Below, piece after piece: positions 16,863 through 25,532 of a stretch of 64,000 nucleotides of DNA. Both the position numbers and the translations under genes were made by a program. Where the stretch lies: contig NZ_FXXQ01000004.1 of assembly GCF_900184815.1 (NCBI RefSeq), positions 124,001-188,000 on the forward strand, in the 5' to 3' direction. Source of the DNA: Boseongicola aestuarii. GTDB taxonomy: Bacteria; Pseudomonadota; Alphaproteobacteria; Rhodobacterales; Rhodobacteraceae. Each line of letters starts with the position of its first letter. Within the stretch, counting starts at the first letter, position 1. Under the pieces are notes generated by a model. It was not told the DNA's origin. It was given only the letters and a program-made list of their open reading frames with translations, and made no database searches.

Positions 16863-17234
16863 ATGAAACACCCCGTTGACGTACATGTTGGGAAACGCAT
16901 TCGGCACCGCCGTTGGATGGTTGGCATGACCCAGCAACAGCTTGCGGAACACGTCGGCATCAAATTTCAGCAAATACAGAAATATGAAACCGGCATGAAC
17001 CGTGTTTCGGCCTCCCGCCTTTGGGACATTGCCGAGACACTGAGTGTTCCAGTCAGCTTTTTCTTCGAGGGACTTGACAGCGAGTCTGAAGCAACAGTCG
17101 AAGATCAGAAGATACCGCGTGATATCCTTGCCGACAAAGAAGCTCTGGAACTTGTGCGGTCCTATTACGCCATACCGGAAACGCAACGCCGCCGCTTGTT
17201 CGAACTGGCGCGTGTGCTGAGCGACGTCGCTTAA
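16863..17234 (+). CDS. XRE family transcriptional regulator
   Basis: 123 residues. HTH_3 domain at about residues 10-66: VGKRIRHRRWMVGMTQQQLAEHVGIKFQQIQKYETGMNRVSASRLWDIA, then a short helical C-terminus. This is the SinR-like/CdnL-distinct single-domain regulator common in alphaproteobacteria. The ATG at 16863 has AAGGAA upstream. Function unknown; its own terminator follows. Confidence 0.9.
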   Translation: MKHPVDVHVGKRIRHRRWMVGMTQQQLAEHVGIKFQQIQKYETGMNRVSASRLWDIAETLSVPVSFFFEGLDSESEATVEDQKIPRDILADKEALELVRSYYAIPETQRRRLFELARVLSDVA

Positions 17235-17272
17235 GAGTTCCTTTGCTTGACCCGCACAGCGGGTCTGATACG

Positions 17273-17310
17273 CAAACCCCTATGCCTGTCGGCGTGGGGG
17301 TTTTCTTTTG
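17273..17310 (+). terminator. Intrinsic terminator after the XRE regulator
   Basis: AAACCCC-TA-TGCC pairs with GGCGTGGGGGTTTT across a TGTC loop and is followed by TTTTCTTTTG. The T tract contains the TTG used as a possible start for the next gene. Confidence 0.85.
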
Positions 17311-18102
17311 TCTGATTTCGATGTGAACGAACTTTGGTCGGTGGTCGATGCGCTGGCAGACGCGGCCCGCGTCGAGACTTTGCGCCATTTCCGCAAGGCG
17401 GATTTGCAGACCGAGAGCAAGCGCGCTGATTTCGACCCCGTGACGGTTGCTGACAAGGGGGCCGAGGCTGCAATGCGCACGGTTCTGGCGGCAGAGCGGC
17501 CCGACGATGCAATTCTGGGCGAGGAATTTGCCGCCAAGGAGGGTACAACCGGTTTGACCTGGGTTCTCGATCCTATCGATGGCACGCGGAGCTATATTTC
17601 CGGCACGCCGACCTGGGGCGTTTTGATTGCGTGCTCGGATGCCAACGGTCCGGTGCTGGGGGCGATCGATCAGCCTTATATCGGCGAACGGTTTTATGGC
17701 GGGCCGGGGCGGGCGGAAGTAATCGGGCCAATGGGCCGGCGCGCTTTGAAGGTCCGGGGCACGACGGATTTGGCGCAGGCCACGCTGTTCACCACATTTC
17801 CCGAGGTTGGCACGGTTGACGAGGCTCGCGCCTTTCGGCGCGTCGCGGACCGGGTGCGTCTGACGCGTTATGGGTGTGATTGTTATGCCTATGCGCTGTT
17901 GGCGGCGGGACAAATCGATCTGGTGATCGAAGCCGGTCTACAAGCCTATGATGTGCAGGCTCCGATTGCCGTCATTCAGGCGGCGGGCGGGATAGTGACG
18001 GACTGGTCGGGCAGGCCGGTCCACAAGGGTGGTCAGGTCATCGCGGCTGCCACGCCCGAGCTTCATCGTGCAGCTTTGGCGCTGATGGCTGACAGCCTGT
18101 GA
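17308..18102 (+). CDS. hisN: Inositol monophosphatase family protein (HisN-like histidinol-phosphatase)
   Basis: 264 residues from a TTG at 17308. The lithium-sensitive phosphatase signature is present: VTVADKGAEAAMR, the Glu-Glu pair in ILGEEF, and the metal-binding DPIDGTRSYISG (about residues 88-99), plus C-terminal YDVQAPIAVIQAAGGIVTDWSG. In this group of bacteria such proteins act as HisN in histidine synthesis; substrate is inferred. The start is uncertain: the TTG lies inside the T tract of the preceding terminator, and a GTG at 17323 is an alternative. Confidence 0.85.
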   Translation: MSDFDVNELWSVVDALADAARVETLRHFRKADLQTESKRADFDPVTVADKGAEAAMRTVLAAERPDDAILGEEFAAKEGTTGLTWVLDPIDGTRSYISGTPTWGVLIACSDANGPVLGAIDQPYIGERFYGGPGRAEVIGPMGRRALKVRGTTDLAQATLFTTFPEVGTVDEARAFRRVADRVRLTRYGCDCYAYALLAAGQIDLVIEAGLQAYDVQAPIAVIQAAGGIVTDWSGRPVHKGGQVIAAATPELHRAALALMADSL

Positions 18103-18136
18103 TGGACGCGGTGAATTTGGCACATTAAGATCGCAA

Positions 18137-18215
18137 GCAGGACGAGTCCTTTTGCGCTCTCTTCTGTCGTCCTGCCGACCTAACCTGGTCCGAAGAGAGC
18201 GACAGGACCAGGAGA
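18137..18215 (+). promoter_or_regulatory. Structured leader of the deaminase gene: two hairpins with complementary loops
   Basis: Hairpin 1 pairs 18137-18145 with 18167-18175 (GCAGGACGA/TCGTCCTGC). Hairpin 2 pairs 18184-18191 with 18205-18212 (CCTGGTCC/GGACCAGG). The 10 bases CGCTCTCTTC in loop 1 (18155-18164) are the exact reverse complement of GAAGAGAGCG in loop 2 (18192-18201). The 3' arm of hairpin 2 overlaps the ribosome site AGGAG (18210-18214) of the next gene. This suggests alternative folding or a kissing contact that affects translation. It matches no riboswitch class I know. It could instead be paired DNA operators. Confidence 0.55.
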
Positions 18216-18219
18216 GATC

Positions 18220-19551
18220 ATGTCGAAAACACTTATAAAAGGCGCCGAGACAATCATGACCATGGCGGGTGATGACCTGTCGGGCAGCGATATTCTGATC
18301 GAAGGCGGCGTTATTCAGCAGATCGGCGCAAACCTCGATGCGCCGGGCGTACGGGTTGTCCAGGCGCGGGGCTGCGTTGTGACGCCAGGCCTGGTCAACA
18401 CGCATCACCACTTGTTTCAAACGCTCACCAAGGCGGTTCCGGGCGGGCAGGACGCGCTGCTTTTTGGCTGGTTGCAGACGCTTTATCCGATCTGGGCGCG
18501 TTTTGGTCCCGATGAGATGCGGGTGTCGACTGTGTTGGGCCTTTCGGAGTTGGCGCTTTCGGGCTGCACCACGAGTTCAGACCATCTGTATCTGTTTCCG
18601 AATGGTGCAAGGCTGGACGATACGATCTGGGCAGCGGGAGAGGTGGGCTTGCGCTTTCATCCTACACGCGGGTCGATGTCGATCGGTGAAAGCGCCGGGG
18701 GGTTGCCGCCGGATCATCTGGTCGAGGCAGAGGCCGCCATTCTGGACGATTGCGTCCGGGTGATCGACGCGTTCCACGACGCCGCGCCGGGATCAATGGT
18801 GCGGGTCGGCGTGGCACCATGCTCGCCGTTTTCGGTGAGCCGCGAGTTGATGCGGGATTCGGCTTTGCTGGCGCGCGACAAGGGGGTGCGGCTGCACACG
18901 CATCTGGCGGAAAACGTCGAGGATATCGCGTATTCGCTTGAAATGTTCGGGTGCCGTCCGGGTCAGTATGCCGAAGATCTGGGGTGGACGGGGGACGATG
19001 TCTGGCATGCCCATTGCGTCAAGCTGGATGCGGAAGAGATCGATCTGTTCGCGCACAGTCGCACGGGGGTTGCGCATTGCCCCTGTTCGAATTGCCGGCT
19101 TGGGTCGGGCGTTGCTCCGGTGCGTGCAATGCGCGACGCGGGCGTGCGGGTCGGGCTTGGTGTTGACGGGTCGGCTTCGAACGATATCGCGAACCTGATC
19201 GGCGAGGCGCGTCAGGCGATGCTGATGCAGCGGGTCGTTGGTGGTGCCGACAAGATGTCGGCGCGCGAAGCTTTGGAGATCGCGACCGTCGGAGGAGCCG
19301 AGGTTCTGGGGCGTGACGACATCGGTCGTCTCGTGCCGGGGATGCGCGCCGACATCGCAATCTGGGACGTCGGAGGCATCGAAAGCGCCGGTAGTTGGGA
19401 TCCGGCCGCGATGGTGCTGGCCGGGCCGAGGCAGGTGCGAGATCTCTTTGTGGAAGGTCGCCGGGTGGTCGAAGCGGGCGCAATGGCAACGTTCGATCTT
19501 GGGGCGGCGTTGCGTGAAGGGCAAAAGCTGGTTGCGCGGCTGATGGCCTAG
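18220..19551 (+). CDS. 8-oxoguanine deaminase (amidohydrolase)
   Basis: 443 residues. Amidohydrolase superfamily: metal ligands in NTHHHLFQ (His62-64 region), LHTHLAEN, HAHCVK and GVDGSASND. The TTSSDHLYLFPNG segment (residues about 113-125) and the overall length resemble characterised 8-oxoguanine deaminases (EC 3.5.4.32) of the TrzN/atrazine-chlorohydrolase-like group. It would convert 8-oxoguanine to urate and ammonia; this specific substrate is inference. Preceded by the structured leader; its 3' end overlaps the convergent LysE gene by 4 bp. A guanine deaminase lies 0.9 kb further on. Confidence 0.8.
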   Translation: MSKTLIKGAETIMTMAGDDLSGSDILIEGGVIQQIGANLDAPGVRVVQARGCVVTPGLVNTHHHLFQTLTKAVPGGQDALLFGWLQTLYPIWARFGPDEMRVSTVLGLSELALSGCTTSSDHLYLFPNGARLDDTIWAAGEVGLRFHPTRGSMSIGESAGGLPPDHLVEAEAAILDDCVRVIDAFHDAAPGSMVRVGVAPCSPFSVSRELMRDSALLARDKGVRLHTHLAENVEDIAYSLEMFGCRPGQYAEDLGWTGDDVWHAHCVKLDAEEIDLFAHSRTGVAHCPCSNCRLGSGVAPVRAMRDAGVRVGLGVDGSASNDIANLIGEARQAMLMQRVVGGADKMSAREALEIATVGGAEVLGRDDIGRLVPGMRADIAIWDVGGIESAGSWDPAAMVLAGPRQVRDLFVEGRRVVEAGAMATFDLGAALREGQKLVARLMA

Positions 19552-20138
19552 TGAGGCGCGAACGCGGCCAGTGCGACGACGATCAGCATGGATGTGGCCA
19601 TCCCGATATTGATCGCGCGTTGGGTTTTTTCCGCAAGTTCGAGGCGCCTCAAGGTGATCCCGATCCATAGCCAGAAGAAGTGGATGGCGATCCAGATCAG
19701 GTTCAGGATCAACAGTTTAAGCGCCATCTCCAGCGCAGGAGCTTCGGGCAGGAAGGCAAAGCCCGAAAACAGCGCCGTGTTGACCGCGTAGGCTTTGGGA
19801 TTAACGGCCTGCAGCAGAATACCGCCTTTGATGCCGGGGGGCGCGGCGCGTTCGATGAAGGCGAGCCTAGAACCCGCAAAGGCAATACGGAAGGCAAGGT
19901 AAAGCAGATATCCGACAGAAATCAGGTAGAAGAGGGTTCGAACGCGGGGGTCAGCAAGCATCACAGCGGCAAGGCCGGTAATGACCCCAAGCGACACGAG
20001 GTTGGTACCTACAAAGAGCCCTGCGAGGTATCGGCTGCCGTGTCGAAACCCGAAGGCCGCTCCGACGCCGGCAAGCGACAGGACGCCCGGACCAGGTGTG
20101 ATGATGAGAAAGAAGACGGCGAGGGCAAAGGTCAGCAT
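19548..20138 (-). CDS. LysE/RhtB family exporter
   Basis: 196 residues, about six membrane helices. FFLIITPGPGVLSLAGVGAAFGFRHGSRYLAG is the LysE/RhtB N-terminal signature. Such proteins export amino acids or small compounds. Sits between the two purine deaminases, with a 4-bp overlap to the 8-oxoguanine deaminase gene on the other strand; a role in purine efflux is only a possibility. Confidence 0.88.
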   Translation of the reverse strand: MLTFALAVFFLIITPGPGVLSLAGVGAAFGFRHGSRYLAGLFVGTNLVSLGVITGLAAVMLADPRVRTLFYLISVGYLLYLAFRIAFAGSRLAFIERAAPPGIKGGILLQAVNPKAYAVNTALFSGFAFLPEAPALEMALKLLILNLIWIAIHFFWLWIGITLRRLELAEKTQRAINIGMATSMLIVVALAAFAPH

Positions 20139-20203
20139 TCCGGCGAGAATGACGGATGCGCTTCAAATGACAAGGGATTGCGGAGCGGCAAATGGTGCAA
20201 TCT

Positions 20204-20395
20204 GGTATTTTTGAAAGGGTGAAGTATTGGCGCGCGGCGCTTTCCTTGCAAGGAAGCCTTAACTTTAAGCTTGTATCAAGTTGTTGCGGTACAGGCTGTG
20301 GAGCCGATGACCGCAAAGGGTGAAGCCCCGCTTCTTGGTCTTCGGGCTGAAAGCGGGGTGGATCGCGCTTTGCTATTCACCCTTTCCGAAATACC
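20204..20395. repeat. Inverted pair of dispersed elements, copies 2 and 3
   Basis: Copy 2 (20204-20224, plus: GGTATTTTTGAAAGGGTGAA) and copy 3 (20376-20395, minus: GGTATTTCGGAAAGGGTGAA) face each other around 151 bp that hold a small hairpin (CCCCGCTT 20326-20333 with AAGCGGGG 20351-20358) and another partial copy of AAAGGGTGAAG at 20316. This fills most of the 276-bp gap between the LysE gene and guanine deaminase; no gene is seen in it. Confidence 0.7.
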
Positions 20396-20414
20396 ACCGC
20401 CGGAGGCAAAAAAA

Positions 20415-21707
20415 TCAGACTCGCACCGGTTTGCCTGAAATCCGGACGTCCTGGATTGCGCGGTCGTCTCCCATCATGATTGTTGGGAACACGGCTTCCC
20501 AGATCGATTGCGCGCGTGTCGCGCGTTGGGCGATCGCGGGGGTCGAGGCGAGGTCTAGGATCACCAGATCCGCTTCAAAGCCCGGCGCGAGGGTTCCGAT
20601 TTTCGTCTCAAGCCTCAGTGCGCGGGCGGAACCGCTCGTGGCCAGCCAGAGAAGTTCCGCCGGATGCAACGCGCGGCCTCGCAATTGCGCTATCTCGTAG
20701 GCCGCCGCCATGGTGCGAAGCATGGAAAACGATGACCCTCCGCCCGTGTCCGTGGCCAGGCCGATGGTTTGACTTTCGCGCATCAGGCCGTCCATGTCGA
20801 ACAATCCAGAGCCAATAAAGGTGTTCGAAGTCGGGCAGTGGATGAGGCTGGCGCCGGTTTCCTTCAGTCTGGCGCGCTCACGGTCCGTCAGGTGGATGGC
20901 ATGTCCAAAAAGTGCGCCCGGTCCGACAAGACCGGCGGCCTCGTAGGTGTCGAGGTAGTCGCGCGCTTCCGGGAAGAGGTCCCGGACCCAGGCGATTTCT
21001 TCGGTCTGTTCGCTGAGGTGCGTCTGCATTGGGCAGTCCGGGTGTTCGGCCCAAAGTGCGCCTAGGGCGTTCAATTGTTCGCGGGTCGAGGTGGGGGAAA
21101 AGCGGGGTGTGATGGCGTAGATCAGGCGATCTTGCCCGTGCCATTTTTCCAGCAGTGCCTTGCTGTCGTCATAGGCGGATTGTGCCGTGTCAGTGAGGCG
21201 CTCGGGTGCGTTGCGGTCCATGCAGGTCTTGCCCGCGATGGCGCGCAGGCCGCGGCTTTGGGCTTCGGTGAAATAGGCGTCCACGCTTTCGGGGTGGATC
21301 GTGGTGAAGCTGGTTGCCGTTGTCGTGCCATTGGCCAGTGTGAGGTCGAAGTAGGTCCTGGCGATCTCGAATGCATATTTCGGATCCGAGAACTTCATTT
21401 CTTCCGGGAAAGTATATCCGTTCAGCCAATCTATCAGCCGCTTGCCCCAGGACGCGATCATCGCGGTTTGGGGATAGTGGGCGTGCGCGTCGATGAAGCC
21501 TGGCAGAATGAAGCCGTCGCCGTAGTCGGTTACCTCGGCCATGGGGTGTTTACGGCGCAGATCGTCGGCGGTTCCCGTCGCCGCGATCAGGCCGTCGCGG
21601 ATCAGGATGCCGCCGCGCGAATCGTATCTTGCCGCATCGATGCCCTGTTGAAAGGGATCTGCCTCGAAAGCGAGCGTTTGACCGATAAGCAATGTTTCTT
21701 TTGTCAT
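20415..21707 (-). CDS. guaD: Guanine deaminase
   Basis: 430 residues. Amidohydrolase with GFIDAHAHYPQ (metal His pair, about residues 72-80), MQTHLSEQ, LFGHAIHLTD and LATDTGGGSSFSML, plus the GuaD-typical SWGKRLIDWLNGYTFPEE near residue 89. Hydrolyses guanine to xanthine and ammonia in the cytoplasm (EC 3.5.4.3). Start ATG at 21705-21707. Divergent from mgtE; a copy of the dispersed repeat follows its stop. Confidence 0.95.
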   Translation of the reverse strand: MTKETLLIGQTLAFEADPFQQGIDAARYDSRGGILIRDGLIAATGTADDLRRKHPMAEVTDYGDGFILPGFIDAHAHYPQTAMIASWGKRLIDWLNGYTFPEEMKFSDPKYAFEIARTYFDLTLANGTTTATSFTTIHPESVDAYFTEAQSRGLRAIAGKTCMDRNAPERLTDTAQSAYDDSKALLEKWHGQDRLIYAITPRFSPTSTREQLNALGALWAEHPDCPMQTHLSEQTEEIAWVRDLFPEARDYLDTYEAAGLVGPGALFGHAIHLTDRERARLKETGASLIHCPTSNTFIGSGLFDMDGLMRESQTIGLATDTGGGSSFSMLRTMAAAYEIAQLRGRALHPAELLWLATSGSARALRLETKIGTLAPGFEADLVILDLASTPAIAQRATRAQSIWEAVFPTIMMGDDRAIQDVRISGKPVRV

Positions 21708-21812
21708 CGCAGCCTCTAGGGTTGGCGCATTTACTCAACTATAGTCAATTCTGGTTTCTAGAGCAGGGTGTGAAAATGTTCACCCCGTCCCGCGTGCGAA
21801 GGTGTTTCAAAA

Positions 21813-23204
21813 ATGAACGATCAGACCGAAACGATTGAGCAGCCCGAGGACGAGACCGAAGACGACTATGCGCTGCGCAACCGGGTCGTGGCTGCGGCGA
21901 TACAGGCCGCGAATGACGGGGATCGCGCGCTACTTCTGGAGGTTTTCGAGCCGCTCCACCCGGCGGATATCGCCGACCTTCTTGAGCAGGTAAACGTCCA
22001 GGAACGCACGAAAATCCTGCAACTTGCTGGCGATTACATCGACGGAGAGATTCTTTCAGAAATCGATGAAGATATCCGCAATGAAGTGATCGAAACGCTT
22101 GAGCCGTCGGTTTTGGCCGAAGCCATGCGTACGCTGGAGTCCGACGATGTCGTCGACATCCTTGAAGATCTTCAGGATGTCCAGCAAGAGGCCGTTCTTG
22201 AGGCGCTTGACGTTGTGGACCGGATCGCGGTCGAGCAGGCATTGGCCTATCCGGAGTTCTCGGCCGGGCGACTGATGCAGCGCGAGGTTGTGATTGCGCC
22301 GGAACACTGGACGGTCGGGGACGCGATTGACCATATGCGCGCGCAGTCCGATCTGCCCGAGCAATTCTACCATGTGGTTCTTGTCGACCCGCGCCACCGG
22401 CCGACGGCTTACGTGACTTTGGGTCGTTTGATGTCGTCGCGTCGCGAGATGCCGTTGCAATCCATCACCGAAGACAGTTTCCGTGTGTTTGATGCCGTCG
22501 AATACGAAGGCGACATCGCTTATGCTTTCAACCAGTATCACCTGATCACCGCGCCGGTCATCGACGAGAACGGACGGCTTGTCGGTGTCATCACGATTGA
22601 TGACGCGATGGCGGTTCTGGACGAAGAACACGAGGAGGACGTTTTGCGTCTGGGTGGCGTGGGCGATGAAAGCCTGTCGAACTCGACTCTTGAGATCGTG
22701 AAGCGGCGTTTCCCTTGGCTGGGGGTCAATTTGGCGACCGCGATCCTGGCGTCGATCGTGATTTCCCTGTTCGAGGATGTCTTGCAGGCAGTCGTGGCTT
22801 TGGCGGTCTTGATGCCGATTGTGGCCTCGATGGGCGGCAACGCGGGGACGCAGTCGATGACAGTCGCGGTGCGCGCATTGGCTACACGGGACCTGACCGG
22901 GTCGAACGCGTTTCGGGTTGTGCGACGCGAGGCCGTGGCCGGGCTTTTGAATGGCGTGATCTTTGCGGTGGTTATGGGAATTGTCGGAGTGATCTGGTTC
23001 GGTTCTCCGATGATCGGTTTTGTCATTGCGGTTGCCATGATCGTGAATTTGCTGGTCGCGGGGCTTTCGGGTGTTCTGGTGCCTTTGGCGCTTGATAAGG
23101 TCGGGATTGATCCGGCGCTGGCTTCGGGAACCTTTGTGACCACCGTCACCGATGTGGTCGGGTTTTTTGCGTTTCTCGGGTTGGCGTCCGTGGTTTTGCT
23201 GTGA
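21813..23204 (+). CDS. mgtE: Magnesium transporter MgtE
   Basis: 463 residues. N-terminal superhelical domain (LLEVFEPLHPADIADLLEQV), a CBS pair at about residues 150-265 (TVGDAIDHMRAQ; LITAPVIDENGRLVGVITIDDAM) and five membrane helices from about 293, including MPIVASMGGNAGTQSMTVAVRALA. MgtE is a dimeric Mg2+ channel closed by Mg2+ binding to the N and CBS domains. The next gene starts at its stop (TGATG overlap). Confidence 0.96.
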   Translation: MNDQTETIEQPEDETEDDYALRNRVVAAAIQAANDGDRALLLEVFEPLHPADIADLLEQVNVQERTKILQLAGDYIDGEILSEIDEDIRNEVIETLEPSVLAEAMRTLESDDVVDILEDLQDVQQEAVLEALDVVDRIAVEQALAYPEFSAGRLMQREVVIAPEHWTVGDAIDHMRAQSDLPEQFYHVVLVDPRHRPTAYVTLGRLMSSRREMPLQSITEDSFRVFDAVEYEGDIAYAFNQYHLITAPVIDENGRLVGVITIDDAMAVLDEEHEEDVLRLGGVGDESLSNSTLEIVKRRFPWLGVNLATAILASIVISLFEDVLQAVVALAVLMPIVASMGGNAGTQSMTVAVRALATRDLTGSNAFRVVRREAVAGLLNGVIFAVVMGIVGVIWFGSPMIGFVIAVAMIVNLLVAGLSGVLVPLALDKVGIDPALASGTFVTTVTDVVGFFAFLGLASVVLL

Positions 23205-23755
23205 TGGACAAGGCCGCTTTGCGCAAATCCGCGCGAGACCGGCGTGCGGCGGCGCATGGGGTCGTTGATCCTGCACCCGCACTGGCAAATCTGGAAAAGG
23301 TCTTGGGCGAAACCGAGGGCCGGATTTCGTTTTACTGGCCAATTCGAACCGAGATTGACCCCCGCCCCCTGCTGAAGAAGCTTTGCGCCCACAGGGAGGT
23401 ATGTTTGCCTGTGACGACGGGGTTCAAGCCGTTGATTTTCCGCGCGTGGTCGCCGGGGGCGGCGATGGTTGCGGACAGTTTCGGGGTCGAGGTGCCTGCC
23501 GATGAAACGGAAGTGATCCCGGAGGTTCTGGTCGTGCCCTTGCTGGCGTTCGACGAGCGCGGTCATCGGCTGGGCTATGGTGCCGGGCATTATGATCGAA
23601 CACTGGACAAGTTGCGGCCCGAGGGGCCGGTGACCGCTGTCGGATTTGCCTATGAGGCGCAATTGGCCGACACGCTGCCGATCGAGCCGACGGACCAGCC
23701 TTTGGATGCGATCGTCACGGAAACTGGCATCCGTCGCTTTCAGGTGACTTCGTGA
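23204..23755 (+). CDS. 5-formyltetrahydrofolate cyclo-ligase
   Basis: 183 residues. MDKAALRKSARDRRAA at the N-terminus, FYWPIRTEIDPRPLL, and the ATP-binding LLAFDERGHRLGYGAGHYDRTL near residue 110 are family signatures. The enzyme (EC 6.3.3.2) converts 5-formyl-THF to methenyl-THF. In many proteobacteria this gene sits beside zapA and 6S RNA; here it is 11 kb from zapA and I found no 6S RNA. The ATG overlaps the mgtE stop; a GTG 3 bp earlier is also possible. Confidence 0.95.
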   Translation: MDKAALRKSARDRRAAAHGVVDPAPALANLEKVLGETEGRISFYWPIRTEIDPRPLLKKLCAHREVCLPVTTGFKPLIFRAWSPGAAMVADSFGVEVPADETEVIPEVLVVPLLAFDERGHRLGYGAGHYDRTLDKLRPEGPVTAVGFAYEAQLADTLPIEPTDQPLDAIVTETGIRRFQVTS

Positions 23756-23796
23756 CGGTGCTTGCTTTGCTTTCGGGCCAAGGATAGTCCGAAGTC

Positions 23797-24612
23797 ATGC
23801 GAATTCTTTACCTTGGCGATGTTGTTGGGCGGTCCGGGCGGACGGCGATCCGCGAGCGGTTGAAGCCATTGCGGGCGCGCCTTCGGGCGGATTTCGTCGT
23901 GGTCAACGGCGAGAACGCCACTTCGGGGGCCGGGCTGTCAGGCGATCATGCCAAGCTTCTTCTGGAGAGCGGCGCCGATGTGCTGACGCTTGGGGACCAT
24001 GCCTTTGATCAAAAGGACATGCTGACCTATATCGAGCGCGAGCCGCGTATCATTCGCCCGGTGAATTACGCCAAACAGGCGCCGGGTGTGGGATCGCGGG
24101 TCTTTGAGGCTCCGGGCGGGCGCAAGGTGCTGGTGGCGCAGGTCCTTGGGCAGGTTTTCATGAAGCGCGCCTTTGACGATCCGTTTTCAGCTGTCGACAA
24201 TATTCTGCGCACGCACCCTTTGGGCGGCATGGTGCAGGCGATCTTAGTGGATATGCATTGCGAAGCGACGAGCGAGAAGATGGGCATGGGCCATTTCTGC
24301 GACGGGCGTGCCAGCATGGTCGTTGGATCGCACACGCATATCCCGACGGCGGATGCGCAGGTTCTGCCGGGCGGCACCGCCTTTCAGGCGGATGCGGGGA
24401 TGTGCGGGGACTACAATTCGGTCATCGGCATGGACAAGGCCGAGCCGTTGCGCCGGTTCGTGACCGGCATGGGCAAGGGGCGGTTCGAGCCTGCGAGTGG
24501 CGAGGCGACCTTGTCGGGGCTGTTCGTGGTGACGGATGATCGCACGGGCAAGGCGACGGATGTGCAGATGATCCGTGATGGTGGACGCCTTCAGGCGTCG
24601 GGACCGGAGTGA
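23797..24612 (+). CDS. YmdB-type metallophosphoesterase (TIGR00282 family)
   Basis: 271 residues. Opens MRILYLGDVVGRSGRTAI, with VVVNGENATSGAGLS, LTLGDHAFDQKD and VVGSHTHIPTADAQVLPGGTAFQADAGMCG; these contain the binuclear metal ligands (Asp8, Asn/Glu around 37-40, His and Asp later). B. subtilis YmdB hydrolyses 2',3'-cAMP and affects biofilm gene expression. Follows the cyclo-ligase by 41 bp and overlaps the next gene by 4 bp. Confidence 0.95.
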   Translation: MRILYLGDVVGRSGRTAIRERLKPLRARLRADFVVVNGENATSGAGLSGDHAKLLLESGADVLTLGDHAFDQKDMLTYIEREPRIIRPVNYAKQAPGVGSRVFEAPGGRKVLVAQVLGQVFMKRAFDDPFSAVDNILRTHPLGGMVQAILVDMHCEATSEKMGMGHFCDGRASMVVGSHTHIPTADAQVLPGGTAFQADAGMCGDYNSVIGMDKAEPLRRFVTGMGKGRFEPASGEATLSGLFVVTDDRTGKATDVQMIRDGGRLQASGPE

Positions 24613-25526
24613 GCGAGCGCGTCTTTCTGATCGTATGTCTGGTTGCGATGGGGGCAGGATGGGGGTCCACGCAGCCTTTGGCCAAGATCGCAGTAAGCGA
24701 AGGCTATCGCCATATCGGGCTGGTGTTCTGGCAGTTGGCCATTGGTGCCATGGTGATGGGGGTGATTCAGACGCTTCGCGGCCGTCCTTTGACGCTCTCA
24801 CGGCCCGCATTGCGAATTTACGTGATTATCGCGATGATTGGGACGATTCTGCCGAATTCGGCGTCTTATGAGGCGGCGCGGCATTTGCCCGCCGGGGTCG
24901 TGTCGATTCTGTTGTCGCTGGTGCCGTTGTTTGCGTTTCCGTTTGCGATCGTGATGGGGAACGAGCGGTTTCAATGGGTGCGGTTCGGAGGGCTGGCGTT
25001 GGGGCTATTCGGCGTTTTGCTGATCGTGGCACCGGAAGCGAGCCTGCCGGAACGTGCCGCTATTGTGTTCATCCCGCTCGCGTTGATTGCACCTTTGTTT
25101 TACGGGCTGGAGGGTAATGTGGTGGCGCGCTGGGGGACGGCGGGTCTGGAGCCGGTCGAGGTGCTGTACGGTGCGTCGGTTGTCGGTGCCATGATCGCTT
25201 TGCCCATTGCCTTGGCATCGGGGCAATTTATTGATCCGCGCGGCCCCTGGGGGCGGCCTGATTTCGCGTTGATGCTGTCATCGGCGATCCATGTTCTGGT
25301 TTATTCGGCCTATGTCTGGATGGTCGGACGCGCGGGACCGGTCTTTGCGGTTCAGGTAAGTTATCTGGTCACCGGGTTCGGAGTGGGGTGGGCGATGCTG
25401 ATCCTGGACGAAAGCTATTCTGTGTGGGTCTGGGGCGCGATGGGCGTCATTCTGACCGGGGTTTTTCTGGTCCAACCCAGTCCGCGCGCGGCCCTTGTGG
25501 AGTTGGACGAAAGAGGCAAGAGTTGA
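24609..25526 (+). CDS. EamA/DMT family transporter
   Basis: 305 residues with ten hydrophobic helices in two EamA repeats (about 4-137 and 150-292). GWGSTQPLAKIAVSEG and LPNSASYEAARHLPAGVVSILLSLVPLFAFPFA are typical. Starts with GTG at 24609, overlapping the ymdB stop by 4 bp. Substrate unknown. Confidence 0.9.
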   Translation: MSERVFLIVCLVAMGAGWGSTQPLAKIAVSEGYRHIGLVFWQLAIGAMVMGVIQTLRGRPLTLSRPALRIYVIIAMIGTILPNSASYEAARHLPAGVVSILLSLVPLFAFPFAIVMGNERFQWVRFGGLALGLFGVLLIVAPEASLPERAAIVFIPLALIAPLFYGLEGNVVARWGTAGLEPVEVLYGASVVGAMIALPIALASGQFIDPRGPWGRPDFALMLSSAIHVLVYSAYVWMVGRAGPVFAVQVSYLVTGFGVGWAMLILDESYSVWVWGAMGVILTGVFLVQPSPRAALVELDERGKS

Positions 25527-25532
25527 CGTGAC

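Noticed and set aside
22056-23662. Two long minus-strand frames across mgtE and the cyclo-ligase gene
   Set aside because: Shadows of strongly supported plus-strand genes; His/Arg/Pro-rich.
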